Shown one piece after another: positions 21,101-31,842 of a stretch of 64,000 bases of DNA (its first letter is position 1; each line of letters opens with the position of its first letter). This DNA comes from JACCXG01 sp963836735 (GTDB lineage: Bacteria > Acidobacteriota > Vicinamibacteria > Vicinamibacterales > 2-12-FULL-66-21). The translations under genes were made by a program, and so were the position numbers. Below the pieces are notes generated by a model. It was not told where the DNA came from and did no database searches. It saw only the letters and a list, made by a program, of their open reading frames with translations. Location: contig CAWIKP010000014.1 in the NCBI GenBank assembly GCA_963836735.1, forward strand, positions 1-64,000, written 5' to 3'.

Positions 21101-21870
21101 TCGGGCCTGACGTACTGCGAACCTGCCGCTCGGCGTCGTCAAGGACCACGCGCTCGAAATCAACGGTCACCGCCGCTATTCGGACGGCCTCAGCGCCAAC
21201 ATCGCCTTCGCCGCGCGCCGCGTCACGGAAAACCGGACGGTCGAAGCTGTACGATCGCGAGCCGACGCTGTGGCAGACGAGCCAGAACGCCCGGCCGTGG
21301 CGCCTGAGCGGCGGCGCGGTGTACGAGCTGCCGTTCGGCAGCAACAAGCCGTTCCTGAACGACGGCGGCGTCGCTGCGGCAAGATCCTCGGCGGCTGGCA
21401 GACGGGCGGCACGTTCGAATACCAGCCCGGCGCGCTGCTCGACTGGGGCAACCTGTTCTTCAACGGCGACTACGGCAACATCGCGAAGGACAATCCGGAG
21501 ATCGCCCTGCAGCGCGACGGCACGATCGACCTGACGAAGACCTGGTTCAACATCGACGCGGGCTTCGAGCGGCGACGCGGCGCAGCAGCCGGCGGCGTTC
21601 CAGAAGCGCAGCTTCCCGTTCCGCATCGACGGCGTGCGCGGGCCCGGCATGTTCCTGGTGAACGCGAACATCGTCCGGAACTTCGACCTCGGCGGCGGCC
21701 GGCCGCTCCAGTTCCGCGTGGACGTGCAGAACCTGTTCGACGCCGTGCAGTGGGGCAACCCGAACCTCGATCCGACGAGCACGAACTTCGGGAAGGATCA
21801 CCGACGGCGACCAACAGCATCATGCGGTTCTTCACGTTCGTCGGCGCAGGTACAGCTTTTGATAAGGTGA
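18159..21870 (+). CDS. TonB-dependent receptor 2, Oar-like (many frameshifts)
   Basis: ATG at 18159 with GGAGGGGG upstream; signal peptide MRTRLLAFLVVASLAAAPAW. A carboxypeptidase-regulatory-like domain follows (INGTVQDSSGVIPGATVTITN), then a plug region (GGVGGFNYTIDGATNAGSSR) and the barrel (KLFFFANYQRNYDN, GERTVIKGGYGLFFDTLN, RRYSDGLSANIAFAARRVTEN, PLQFRVDVQNLFDAVQWGNP). It closes around NSIMRFFTFV. At least 22 single-base indels interrupt the frame; most of those I could resolve are insertions of G or C. The end at 21870 is the most plausible stop. Outer-membrane receptor, ligand unknown. Confidence 0.8.
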
Positions 21871-21969
21871 CGACTCCCAACCTCCAGACGCCCAACTCCC
21901 GACGTCGATCTCTTCGCAGAGACTCGCCTTGCGACGTTGGAAATTGGACCGTTGGCGAGTTGACGCCGC

Positions 21970-24248
21970 ATGACATCGCCTCTTCACCCTCACGATCTTC
22001 CTCTCTGCCACGCTGCTCTTCATGGTGCAGCCGCTGACCGGGAAGGATCCTGCTGCCGGTCCTCGGCGGCAGCCCGGCGGTCTGGAGCGGCTGCATGCGT
22101 CTTCTTCCAGGCCGTGCTGCTGCTCGGATACCTCTACGCCCACGCGCTGAGCACGCGCCTGCGCAGCGACGGTGCCAGTGGCTGGTTCACGTCGCTGTGC
22201 TGATCGCGGCGAGCTCATGCTGCCGCTGCCGGTCGACGTCGGAGAGCCCGGCCGGCGGCGATCCGCGGTGGTGGGTGCTTCGGACGCTGGCCGGCACCGT
22301 CGGCCTGCCGTTCTTCGCGCTCTCCGCTACCGCCCCGCTGCTGCAGCAGTGGTTCTCGCGAACGACGATCCGAGAGCGGGCGACCCGTATTTCCTCTACG
22401 CCGCGAGCAACGCCGGAAGCCTGCTCGGGCTGCTGGGATACCTGCTCGTGGAGCCGGTTGCGACGCGCAGGCGCAGGCTGCGACCGCGCTGGGCGGTTGG
22501 CTTCTGGGCCGTCGCCGCGCTCGTGGCCGCGTGCGCGTACGCGAGCGTATCGGCGGACCGCCTGCGCCGGCGAAAGCGACGACGCCGGATGCGCCGCCGA
22601 GCATCGTCCGACTCGCGCGAACGCGGCGCTGTGGATCGCGCTGGCGCTGGTGCCGTCCGCGCTTGCTGCTCGGCGTGACGCAGCACCTCGCCACCGACGT
22701 CGTGTCGGCGCCGTTGCTCTGGGTGGTGCCGCTGGCGCTGTACCTGGCCACCTTCATGGCGGCGTTTTCGACCAGAGGCTTCGGGAGCGCGCGGCGGTGG
22801 GGGGCCGTCGCGCCACTGGTCGTCGCTGCTCGTCCTGGTGCTCTCGCTGGCGGAGGTGCGGTACCCGATCCTGCCGATCACGCTGGTCCATCTGGCCGCG
22901 TTCACGGTGCTGGCGATGCTGTGCCACACACGTCTCGCCGAGAGCCGTCCGGACCCCGCGCACCTCACCGGGTACTTCGTGTGCGTCTCGCTCGGCGGCG
23001 TGCTGGGCGGCGTGGCAGCGGCGCTCGTCGCGCCGGCCGTGTTCTCCTCGATTCTCGAATACCCGCTCGCGATCGCCGCCGCCATTCTGCTGCGCCCGCA
23101 GAGCGTCCAGGCGGACCGCGTGGTCGAGATCGCGCGCGGGCGCTGGGCGTGGCGCGCCGGCGCGGCGATGCTGCTGGTCGCCGGATACTGGTGCGTGTCC
23201 GCGTTCGACGCCAGCGGCGAACGCGCAACAGCCCGCGTCGAGCGCGCTCTTCAGCTGGCTGCAGTCGCTCACCGGTAACGAGGAGATCGCGCCCAGCGCG
23301 TGCGTTCGGGCGTCGTTCGCGCATCCCGGCCGCTCTGCTGTTGCTCACGCCCGCGAACGGCGCTGCTCTTCGCCGGGAGCGGCCGCCGGGCTGCTCGTCG
23401 GCGCGGGCGTCGTCAGAACCGGCGGCGAGGTGCTCCACCGCGAGCGCACGTTCTTCGGCGTGCACCAGGTGACGTCGATTCAGAACGGCGACTGGCACGT
23501 GCTGACGCACGGCACGACGACGCACGGCGTGCAGGCGGTTCGCGGCAAGTGCGTCCCCTGCCGACCGCGTACTACCATCCTTCCGGTCCGCTCGGCGACG
23601 TCGTCTTCACGCTCGTGCCCGACGGGCGGTTCCGCGACGTCGCGGTTGTCGGCCTGGGCGCGGGTGCGCTCGCGGCCTACGCCGGGAACGGTGTCCGAAT
23701 GGACTTCTTCGAGATCGACGAGGCCGTAATCCGCATCGCGCGAGAACGCCCGATACTTCACCTATCTGGCCGACGCCAGGGCACGTCCGGGCGACGACGG
23801 TGCGGACGGCAGCGGTCGATGGACGGCTCGGGCTGCGCGCCGTGCCGGCGGCCTCGTACGATCTCATCGTCGATCGACGCGTTCTCGTCGGATGCCATTC
23901 CGACGCATCTCATCACCCGCGAGGCGGTGGCGGTCGTACGAGTCGCGCCTGAAAGCGCGCGGCCTGATCGCCTTTCACGTGTCGAGCCGGTTCTTCAACC
24001 TGCCGCCGGTGCTCGCGGCGATCGCCGCGGATCGCCATCTCGTGGGCTACGTGCGGCGCGACAAGCAGGTGCCGCCCGAGAGAGCCGCGGAGGGCATGCG
24101 GGCCTCCGTCTGGGTCGTCCTGGCGCGCGACGAGCGCGATTTCGGGCAGCTCGCCCGCTCGGCGCCGCGGTGGGTCCGGCTCGTGCCGAACCCGGGCGAT
24201 CCGCTCTGGACCGACGACTATTCGAGCGTGCTCCGGGTCCTGCAGTGA
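21970..24248 (+). CDS. Fused membrane / spermidine-synthase-like protein (frameshifted)
   Basis: The N-terminal half is a multi-pass membrane region (FTLTIFLSATLLFMVQPLTGK, VFFQAVLLLGYLYAHALS, VGLPFFALSATAPLLQQWF, LWVVPLALYLATFMAAF). The C-terminal half is a spermidine-synthase-type methyltransferase fold with the SAM-binding VVGLGAGALAAYAG, the acidic DFFEIDEAV strand and LIVDAFSSDAIPTHLI-like segment, ending DPLWTDDYSSVLRVLQ. This matches the fused MFS/spermidine-synthase family of about 740 residues. At least eight indels are present, including an extra G near 22045 that creates a GATC. True polyamine synthesis is not proven for this family. Confidence 0.8.
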
Positions 24249-24297
24249 GCGACGGCTCCAGACGGCGCCCGGAAGTTACTGTTCGCGGGAGGGAGTC

Positions 24298-25089
24298 GTG
24301 ACCGACCCGGCCGTCACGTATGCGAGTTACCTGAAAATCGACGAGTTGCTTGCGCTGCAGCAGCCGCGCTCGCAGGGGCCCGAGCACGACGAGCTGCTCT
24401 TCATCGTCATCCACCAGGTCTACGAGCTCTGGTTCAAGGAGCTGCTGCACGAACTGGACCGTGTCCGTCAATGGCTCGAAGGCGACGAACCGCACCGTGC
24501 GCAGCACACGCTGAAACGGATCCTTTCGATCCTGAAAGTCATGGTCGCGCAGCTGGATATCCTCGAGACCATGACGCCGCTCGAATTCCGCACGTTCCGG
24601 GAGCGGCTCGAGGCCGCGAGCGGTTTTCAGTCCGACCAGTTCCGCCAGATCGAGTTCGTGCTCGGCGTCAAGTCGCAGGCAGCGATTCGCCGCTTCGGGG
24701 AGGGAAGCCGCGCGCGGGTCGCGCTGGAGCGCCGCTATCGAGAGCCGACGGTGTGGGACGCGTTCCTGCACTACCTGGCCCGCGAACGCTACGCAGTGCC
24801 GCCATCGCATCTCGAACGGGATGCGTCCGCGCCGATCGAACCAGCGGCGGAGGTGCAGCGGATTCTTCTCGCGGTGTACCGGGGGGACGCGAAGAACGCG
24901 GAGTTGTGCGAGCGGCTGGTCGACCTGGACGAAGGGGTCCAGGAGTGGCGCTACCGGCACGCGAAGATGGTGGAGCGGACGATTGGCGCGACGCGCGGGA
25001 CGGGCGGCTCCGCCGGTGCGGCTTACCTGCAGGAAACCGTCGGGCGGCCGCTCTTCCCGGACCTCTGGGAAATCCGGTCGCAGCTGTAA
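24298..25089 (+). CDS. kynA: Tryptophan 2,3-dioxygenase
   Basis: 263 residues, intact, GTG start behind a GGGAGGGA ribosome binding site. The heme enzyme opens the indole ring of tryptophan to N-formylkynurenine. Seen motifs: TYASYLKIDELLALQQP, DELLFIVIHQVYELWFKELLHE, SGFQSDQFRQIEF, the region of the proximal heme His in WRYRHAKMVERTIG, and the substrate-pocket GTGGSAGAAYL near the C-terminus. No other kynurenine-pathway genes (kynB, kynU) are near. It lies 49 bases after the spermidine-synthase-like gene on the same strand and may be co-transcribed with it. Confidence 0.95.
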   Translation: MTDPAVTYASYLKIDELLALQQPRSQGPEHDELLFIVIHQVYELWFKELLHELDRVRQWLEGDEPHRAQHTLKRILSILKVMVAQLDILETMTPLEFRTFRERLEAASGFQSDQFRQIEFVLGVKSQAAIRRFGEGSRARVALERRYREPTVWDAFLHYLARERYAVPPSHLERDASAPIEPAAEVQRILLAVYRGDAKNAELCERLVDLDEGVQEWRYRHAKMVERTIGATRGTGGSAGAAYLQETVGRPLFPDLWEIRSQL

Positions 25090-25122
25090 GGCCCGCGGCA
25101 GGACGGAAGGGGGATGCGAAGC

Positions 25123-25284
25123 TCAGTGTCCGCGAAGACGTTTGATGACCATGTGCGCGACGTGGCCGATCGCCAGCAACACACTGGCCGCGGCTATCCG
25201 CGGATGCGTCGCCCAGCTGATCGCCGCGGCTACCACGAGCAAAGTCAGAACGACGCCATTTGTCAGGGCTGAGGGTGTGGCCAT
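25123..25284 (-). CDS. 53-residue two-TM small membrane protein
   Basis: A short gene read MATPSALTNGVVLTLLVV at its start, with two predicted TM helices (residues ~8-26 and ~31-48) and a basic tail IKRLRGH. A hydrophobic profile this clean over the whole length argues for a real gene. Its ATG overlaps the end of the truncated ankyrin-type gene upstream, so it may be translationally coupled. It converges on kynA with 33 bases between the stop codons. I recognise no family. Confidence 0.6.
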   Translation of the reverse strand: MATPSALTNGVVLTLLVVAAAISWATHPRIAAASVLLAIGHVAHMVIKRLRGH

Positions 25285-25670
25285 CTCGAATCGTCTCTCT
25301 CGCTGCGAGCACTAGGCCCGAAGGCAAACATCGGGTCGTTGATTCGTTTCCGGATGTGCGGCAGCGCCAGAAGCCGCCGGGTCCGGGGAATGTCGCCGCC
25401 GCTCACGCTGTCGCGGAACGCTTTGACGTCGCGCTCCTGCAGGTCGGCGACGAGCCTGGGCCACGACTCGAAGCCGCTTTCGCGTGCGACGGCGAGCTGC
25501 GCGTCGGCCAGCTTGAGCGATCGCGGCGGGGCGGCGGCGTCGGCCCGAATTGCGCGAATGCGCGCGAGCGCCGCCGCATCGCCCTCACGCGCCGCCCGCA
25601 GCAGATCCTTGGCGAGCTTGCGTTGCTGTTCGAGATTCGAAGGAAGGGAAGGACGGCTCGGCGTGGCCAT
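25263..25670 (-). pseudogene. Truncated ankyrin-type protein (N-terminal part only)
   Basis: 135 residues. The N-terminal region (LEQQRKLAKDLLRAAREGDAAALARIR, then LADAQLAVARESGFESWPRL) is typical of bacterial ankyrin proteins, in which several ankyrin repeats follow. Here one repeat starts (GDIPRTRRLLALPHIRKRINDPMFAFGPSA) and the protein stops soon after in unrelated residues. The start is ATG at 25670, seven bases from a 92-bp inverted-repeat element. It is probably the stump of a longer gene. Confidence 0.6.
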
Positions 25671-25676
25671 TGGCTT

Positions 25677-25768
25677 GTCAGCATTATTAGTTTGTTTCGC
25701 GGAGGCGGAGGGCCCCCCGCGGCGCGCGCCGGGGGTGGGGCCCCGGCGCGCAACTGAATAATGCTGAC
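25677..25768. repeat. 92-bp inverted-repeat element (MITE/REP-like or bidirectional terminator)
   Basis: Outer arms GTCAGCATTATT (25677-25688) and AATAATGCTGAC (25757-25768) are perfect 12-bp inverted repeats, extendable to 18 bp with mismatches. Inside, GCGCGCCGGGG (25724-25734) and CCCCGGCGCGC (25741-25751) form an 11-bp stem with a 6-base loop. The AT-rich arms around an extremely GC-rich core are unlike the surroundings. No target-site duplication is visible. It could be a small non-autonomous element or the terminator of TonB receptor 3. Confidence 0.6.
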
Positions 25769-25797
25769 TGATTGCCGCGAGCCAGCTGGCTGCTCGC

Positions 25798-28700
25798 TTA
25801 GAACGTCAACCGGAATCCGAACCGGAACTGCCGCGATCTGCCCATCGCCCAGCTCGCGTCGGTCGAGAGGATCTTTCCGAAGTTCCCGCTGTTGACGCTG
25901 CCGTTCGGGTTGCTGAAGTGAGGCGTGTTGGTCACGTTGAACGCCTCCAGGCGGAACTGCAGATCGGCGGTTCGCGTCAGGTTGAAGCTGCGGAAGAGGC
26001 TCAGGTCCAAATTCCGCTGGCCGGGGCCGCGCATGGTGTTCCGGCCCACGTTCCCGAACCGCACCTCGGTCACCCGGGCAAACGCGGTCGTGTCGAAGTA
26101 GGTCCCGGCATCACCCACTTTGCCGAGGATCTCGACGTCGTCCTTGATCTGATCCGGGGTCTGCTGATTCCCCGGCATGTTCAACGACGCGCCGGATGCG
26201 GTCAACGTGAACGGGCGGCCGGAGTAGGCGGCGAACGTGCCGTTCATCTGCCAGCCGCCCAGGATCATCCTGCTGAGACCGGAGGTCGCATACGGTTTCC
26301 CCTCGCCGAAGGGGAGCTCGTAAACGAAGCCCAGCTGGAAGTTGTGCGGGATGTCGTGCGACGCGAGCGCGCGGTTGCGATCGTACACGCTCGGCGCGTT
26401 CCACAGGAATTCCGTCCAGTCGCCATAGGTCGCTTCGTCGATGGCTTTCGACCATGTGTATGCAGCCTTCACGAGCAGCCCCTTGCTGAACCGGCGATTG
26501 AGCGACGTCTGCAGCGCATGATAGATGCTGCCGGTCCGCCCGTCCCATTCTCTCGTCGGCGTCGTCCGCTCGAACTCGGCGAAACAGCGGCCGTCCTTCG
26601 TCGCCAGAGCCAGGGATCTGCGAGGCGTTGATGTCGAGGAAGGCGAAGCCCCGGACCGAATGCGACCCGACGTAGCCGAGCGATCCGACCATCTCGGCGG
26701 GGAGCTTGCGCTCGAAGATCAGGTTCCACGACTGGATGTAGCCGCGGTGCAGCATCTCGTTCGCCCGTGGGTAGCCGGTCTCGGCGACCCCCGGCAGCGG
26801 AACCCTGCCCTGGTCGATGTCGGGGCAGCAGATCGAGGGAATGCCGACCGTGGGACCGAGTGGTTGATTGGGAACGCCCGCCGCCACGTAGGCGCGATCG
26901 GTCGTCACTGGTTGATAGGGATTGACGCCCGAGAACACCGCGACCAGGGTCAGCGGATACCAGCCGCGCAGGGCCTGCGCGCCCCACGGATGCGAGTGGT
27001 AGGTGATCCCGTAGCCGCTTCGAATCACCGTCGAAGGGGTGACCTGGTAAGCGAAGCCAATGCGGGGCGCGAAGAGCTTCTTGCTGTATCCGACTCCGTT
27101 GTCGCGGGCGATTCCGCCCTTGCCACCGATCAGCGCTTCGTTGGTCGCCGGGTCGTACGACTCGATGCCGAGATCCTGCGAGCGCCGCCGGTTCGGGTAC
27201 AGCTCCCACCTCAGGCCTAGATCGACCGTGAGCTTCGGGGTCGCACGCCAGCGGTCCCGGATGTAGAGGGCGTAGATTTCCTCCTTGCTGTCCATCTTGA
27301 TGAATTGGCTGCTCTTCCCGGACGCCGCCGGCGTGCCGAGCAGAAACGCCGCCATGCCGTTCCAGTCGTTCTCGAACGAGGGAGTGTCTCCCTGGAACCC
27401 GACCGTGCTCTCCAGCGCATCAGGGTTCAGCGCGGTCACGCCGGGATCGAAATGGAACGCTCCGCGCGGGCCCTCGCCGAGCTCCGGCTGCCAGTGGTTC
27501 ATCAGGTGGTGGACGAAATCGAAGCCGAAGCGCACGTCGTGAGCGCCCCTCGCCCACGTCGCGTTGGTGTTGAACGTGTACGACTGGTCGTTGCGGTAGA
27601 GAGGGTTCCAGCCTTCGGGATTGCCGAGCGCGGAAAAGCCCGAGATGTACATCGGTGGCATGCCGCTCTCGCGCGGATCCGGGCCGTTCGTACCCGGGAT
27701 GCCGAGAACTTCGGAGCCGAAGTTGGTGCCGAGGTCCGGGGGCTCGACGTCCTGGCCGAACCTCGTCCAGCCGAACGTGCCGTCGAGCACGAGCGTCGGC
27801 GAGACGATATAGGTCTGTCCGATGCCGGCGATCTGGACCAGCGTGGAGCCATCACCGAGGCCGCCTGCGCAGAGACAATCGCCCCCTGCCTCGCCCAGGC
27901 TGAAATCGCCGTGCACCAGCGCATCCATCGCGCTGTACTTGAACCAGACCTGGTGATTGGCATTGCGGTTCCAGTTCACCTTCGCGTCGAAGTTGCTGCG
28001 GTTCAGGCGCTGAATCCCGGTGTTGAAGTAGTTGTCGTTGTCGCCGGGCTGGTTGGGCGTCGGCACCAGTGCCAGCAGCTTCATCATCGGTGCGTTGAAC
28101 CGCGACTGCGGGATGGCGTTGACCCGGCCGCCGCTCGAGAACACCGATCGGCCGGTGCCGTCGAAATTGCCCGAGAACGGATCGAAGACCATCCCTTCGC
28201 GAAGCGCGACCGTGCCTCCCTCCGTAGTGGGCACCATGATTGGGGCGCCGCTGCGGCTCAGGATCTGGCTCCCGAGCATCCTGCTGAAATCGCCGGCGCG
28301 GAAGTCGGCAGTTGGCACGGATGCGCGGACCGAACTGCCGGTGTCCTCGAAGGTGCCCTCGTAGTTTCCGAAGAAGAACAGCGTGTTCTTCTTGATCGGG
28401 CCGCCGAAATTGCCGCCGTCGATGTTGCGGGTGCCGGTCGGCTTGTCGGTGATCCCGGCGCGATTCTCGTCCCAGGTGAACGTGCGCAGCGCGCTGTTGT
28501 CGTGCAGCGCGAACGCGGTGCCGCGGAACGTGTTCGTGCCGGATTTCGTGATGACCGTGACTGCCGCGCCCCCGGTCATCCCCTGCTCGGCATCGAAGTT
28601 GTTCGTGGCGATGTTGACTTCCTGGATGCTCTCCACCGGCGGGACGTACACCGCGTGATGCGGCATCGTCACCAGGATGTCCGCCGATCCGTCCACGCGC

Positions 28701-29314
28701 GTGTTGTTGGCCCCGCGCTCCTGGCCGTTGACGTTGGTCGTGAGCGCGCGTCCTGGCGTGTCGGTCACCGCGTTCTGAAACCGTGCCGGTGTGGCGCCGG
28801 GAACGAGGTTGATGAGCGACTGATAATTCCGGTAATTGGAGAGCGGCAGGTTCTCCATCGCACGGGTATCGAGGCTCACGCTGACGTCCGACCTCGTGGT
28901 CTGAAGTAGAGCCGAGGTGGCCTGCACGCTCACTTCTTCCGCGAGCGCGCCGACCTGGATCGTGACGTCGATGCGGGTGGCCGCGTTGATCGGGACATTG
29001 ACGCCACGTTGCGTGTAGTTCTTGAACCCGCTCGCGGTGATCGCGAGGTCATAAGTACCTTCCAGCAGGTTCGGAATCGAGTAGTAGCCGGCGGTATCGG
29101 TCGTCGCCTGCCGCGACAATCCGGTTGATGTGTTCGTCACTGTGACCGTCGCCTTGGGAACCACGGCGCCGGTCTGATCGGTCAAGGTCCCAACGACGGA
29201 CCCGTAAAGAACCTGCGCTGACGCAGGGCCTGCGCCGTAGCCGATCAAGCCGAGGCTGACGGTCAGGGAGGCAAGGATGGCGATGAACCGGGACGACTGA
29301 CGACGAAGACTCAC
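25798..29314 (-). CDS. TonB-dependent receptor 3, Oar-like
   Basis: About 1170 residues with a single frameshift near 26605. GTG at 29314 is chosen because GAGGAG lies upstream and a signal peptide follows (FIALASLTVSLGL-type segment ending PASAQ). The carboxypeptidase-regulatory-like domain is VVGTLTDQTGAVVPKATVTV. Plug: AMENLPLSNYRNYQSLINLV and DAEQGMTGGAAVTVITKSG. Barrel strands run to the C-terminal MGRSRQFRFGFRLTF. This is the best-preserved receptor of the four here. It is divergent from an amidohydrolase gene. Outer membrane; ligand unknown. Confidence 0.92.
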
Positions 29315-29772
29315 GGGTACTCCTCGCTTTCTACGACTTGGTCGCGGGATCCGTCGGCGAGCGGCAGCCGTGTGGTGTCGGTCGAGCGGGCACGGGAATG
29401 CCGACTGGAGCCACGGCTGAAACGGGGCGGGAGCCCCTCGCAGATGTACGCGCATCGACGGACCTCGCGCGGTGGGAAAGACGAATGTTTGCGTTCGCGA
29501 ACGCCTGTTGTCAATTCGATTTCACCGTCAGCGTCTGCAGAGCTGGGCTGTTCATCCCAGCCGTCGAACCGCCTGTCACACCGGCCACGCACCCGGAACC
29601 GCATAACCGCCCGGTCGCGGACGGAGACATCGTGGACGTATCGAGATCGCAATGGATGCGTGACACGCTGGCGGTTAAGCTAAGCCTTTCGCGACGGCTT
29701 TCATCGTGTCGGCGGTGACGCGAAGTTGCCATTGGGGCAACGATCAGCGATCGCCAGTGACGGAGCCTGCAG
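29315..29772. promoter_or_regulatory. Divergent intergenic region, TonB receptor 3 / amidohydrolase
   Basis: 458 bases with no supported gene; two overlapping plus-strand frames here have no recognisable content. It must carry the divergent promoters. Lower-GC patches occur at 29510-29525 and 29675-29695. No clear operator or hairpin was found. Confidence 0.35.
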
Positions 29773-31839
29773 ATGGGCAGAATTCTCGTTCCGGCCGTCC
29801 TCGCGGCCGTCGTTGTCTCCAGTCCGGTGGCGCAGGTGCCGGTCGGCGATCTGCTGAAGCCACCAGCGAACGCACGACACTTCGTCATTCAATCGACAGG
29901 AGGCAGGCACGGCGAATCCTGGCTGTGGCAGGCGGCGGACGGCGCGCGCATGGGCCGCGAGAGCATGAATCTGCGGGGGCAGGTATTCGAGCTGGATTCG
30001 AGCGGCAAGGCCGGCCCGGACGGGATGCCGTCGAGCATCGCGATCCGTGGCACCACGCCGCAGGGCGATGCCGCAGAGACGTTCAGCATCACCGGCGGAT
30101 CGGCGCTTTGGAAGAGTCAGGTCGATGCCGGCACTGCGGCATATCCGCGGCCGATGTTCTACGTGTCGCAGGGCGGACCGATCGCCACCCTCGCCTGGTT
30201 CGTGGAAGCCCTGCTTGCGGCGCCGGGCAAGACACTCGAACTGTTGCCTGGAGGCAAAGCCCGTGCAGCCCGGCTCGTCGACCTTCAGGTCGGCGCCGGC
30301 GCCGCCGCCGAGACGATCACGTTGTGGTCGATCACCGGCATCAGCACGTCGCCACTGCCGATCTGGGCCGACAGCAAGAACCGGTTCTTCGCGCTGACGG
30401 TCGGGCTTGCGTGGCTGCCGGAGGCGTACGCCAGCGAGCAGCAGAAGATCGAGGACGCCCAGGCCAAAGCCGTCGCCGCGCAGGCGCCCGGCCTGGCCAA
30501 GTCGCTGGTCACGGTCCCGAGCGGCGCCGTCGCTTTCACCGGCGTCCGGCTGTTCGACGCCGAGGGATTGAGGTTCGTGCCCGACCAGACGGTGGTTGTC
30601 GAGAAGGGCCTCATTGCCGCGGTCGGGTCGAGTGGGGCCGTCACCGTACCAGCAGGTGCGCAGGTGATTGACGGCCGCGGCAAGACGCTGATCCCCGGCC
30701 TCTGGGATTGCCACATGCACATCGGCGACGACTTCACCGGGCTGCAGGAACTGTCGATGGGCGTCACCTCGATCCGCGATCCTGGCAATGACGACGTTCG
30801 TACGCTCGATCGCCGTAAACGCATCGCGGCAGGGGCTCTCCTGTCGCCGCACGTCTACGCGTCATCGCTCGTCGATGGCAAAGGGCCGTACCACCGCCAG
30901 ATCGCGAACGTCGCCACCAGCGAATCCGAAGCGCTCGCGCTGGTCGAGAAGGCGAAGAGTAACGGCTTCACCGGCGTGAAGTTCTACGGCACGCTCAACC
31001 CGGCATGGCTGCCGGCGAGCATTGCCCAGGCACACAAGCTCGGGCTTCACGTCCACGGCCACATTCCCGCCGGGATCCGGCCGCTGGATGCCATCGCCGC
31101 CGGATATGACGAACTCACGCACATCAACTGGGTGATGATGCAGGCCATGCCCGATGCGGTCATCGCGGCCTCGAACGGCATGATGCGCTTCGAAGGACCC
31201 GGGCGCTACGCCAAGGACGTCGATCTGGATAGCACGGCTCTCAAGATGATCGTGGCGACGATGGCGAGCCGGCAGATCTACAGCGATCCCACGATGGTGG
31301 CATTCGAGGGCCTGTACGTGCCCGAGAACGGCGATCTCTCTCCCGCGTACGCGCCGTTTGTCGGCACTCTGCCGCCGACGACGGAGCGCGGGTTCAGGAC
31401 CGGCGGCTTCGCGGTCCCGAAGGACCTCACGCGCGCCGACTATCGCGCCAGCTGGGCAAAGATGGTCGGTCTCCTCGGACGCATGCACAAGGCTGGGGTG
31501 CCGATCGTGGCCGGTACGGACGGTGCGGGCATCGAGCTCGTGCGCGAGCTCGAAATCTACGTTCAGGCCGGATTCACCCCCGCCGAAGCGCTCGCGGCTG
31601 CAACCATCGTCCCGGCACGACTTGTTGGTCAGGACGCGAAAACCGGTTCGGTGAAAGTGGGCAAGTCGGCGGATCTCGCGTTGATCGACGGCGATCCGTC
31701 CGCGCGGATCGGAGACCTGCGGCAGGCGCGCGTCGTGATGCTGGACGGCAAGCTGCTCGATGCGGACGCACTACGCAGTGCGGCAGGATTCTCGGGCCGT
31801 CCGAAGCCGGCCGCGCCGTCAACATCGCCGCAGCACTGA
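29773..31839 (+). CDS. Secreted amidohydrolase-family metal-dependent hydrolase
   Basis: 688 residues, intact. A short signal peptide (RILVPAVLAAVVVSS) is followed by a ~230-residue N-terminal beta-rich domain of unknown role. The amidohydrolase domain starts near residue 260 (VAFTGVRLFDAEGLRFVPDQTV). Metal ligands are visible: HxH in DCHMHIG (His 314 and 316), the later HVHGH and THINW histidines, and the Asp in VAGTDGAG. It ends with the usual small beta-domain (KTGSVKVGKSADLALIDGDP). Acts on an amide or ester in the periplasm; substrate unknown. mepA follows 3 bases after the stop. Confidence 0.92.
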   Translation: MGRILVPAVLAAVVVSSPVAQVPVGDLLKPPANARHFVIQSTGGRHGESWLWQAADGARMGRESMNLRGQVFELDSSGKAGPDGMPSSIAIRGTTPQGDAAETFSITGGSALWKSQVDAGTAAYPRPMFYVSQGGPIATLAWFVEALLAAPGKTLELLPGGKARAARLVDLQVGAGAAAETITLWSITGISTSPLPIWADSKNRFFALTVGLAWLPEAYASEQQKIEDAQAKAVAAQAPGLAKSLVTVPSGAVAFTGVRLFDAEGLRFVPDQTVVVEKGLIAAVGSSGAVTVPAGAQVIDGRGKTLIPGLWDCHMHIGDDFTGLQELSMGVTSIRDPGNDDVRTLDRRKRIAAGALLSPHVYASSLVDGKGPYHRQIANVATSESEALALVEKAKSNGFTGVKFYGTLNPAWLPASIAQAHKLGLHVHGHIPAGIRPLDAIAAGYDELTHINWVMMQAMPDAVIAASNGMMRFEGPGRYAKDVDLDSTALKMIVATMASRQIYSDPTMVAFEGLYVPENGDLSPAYAPFVGTLPPTTERGFRTGGFAVPKDLTRADYRASWAKMVGLLGRMHKAGVPIVAGTDGAGIELVRELEIYVQAGFTPAEALAAATIVPARLVGQDAKTGSVKVGKSADLALIDGDPSARIGDLRQARVVMLDGKLLDADALRSAAGFSGRPKPAAPSTSPQH

Positions 31840-31842
31840 ATC

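Noticed and set aside
27305..28909. 534-codon plus-strand open frame
   Set aside because: Antisense to intact TonB receptor 3 and without any recognisable motif.
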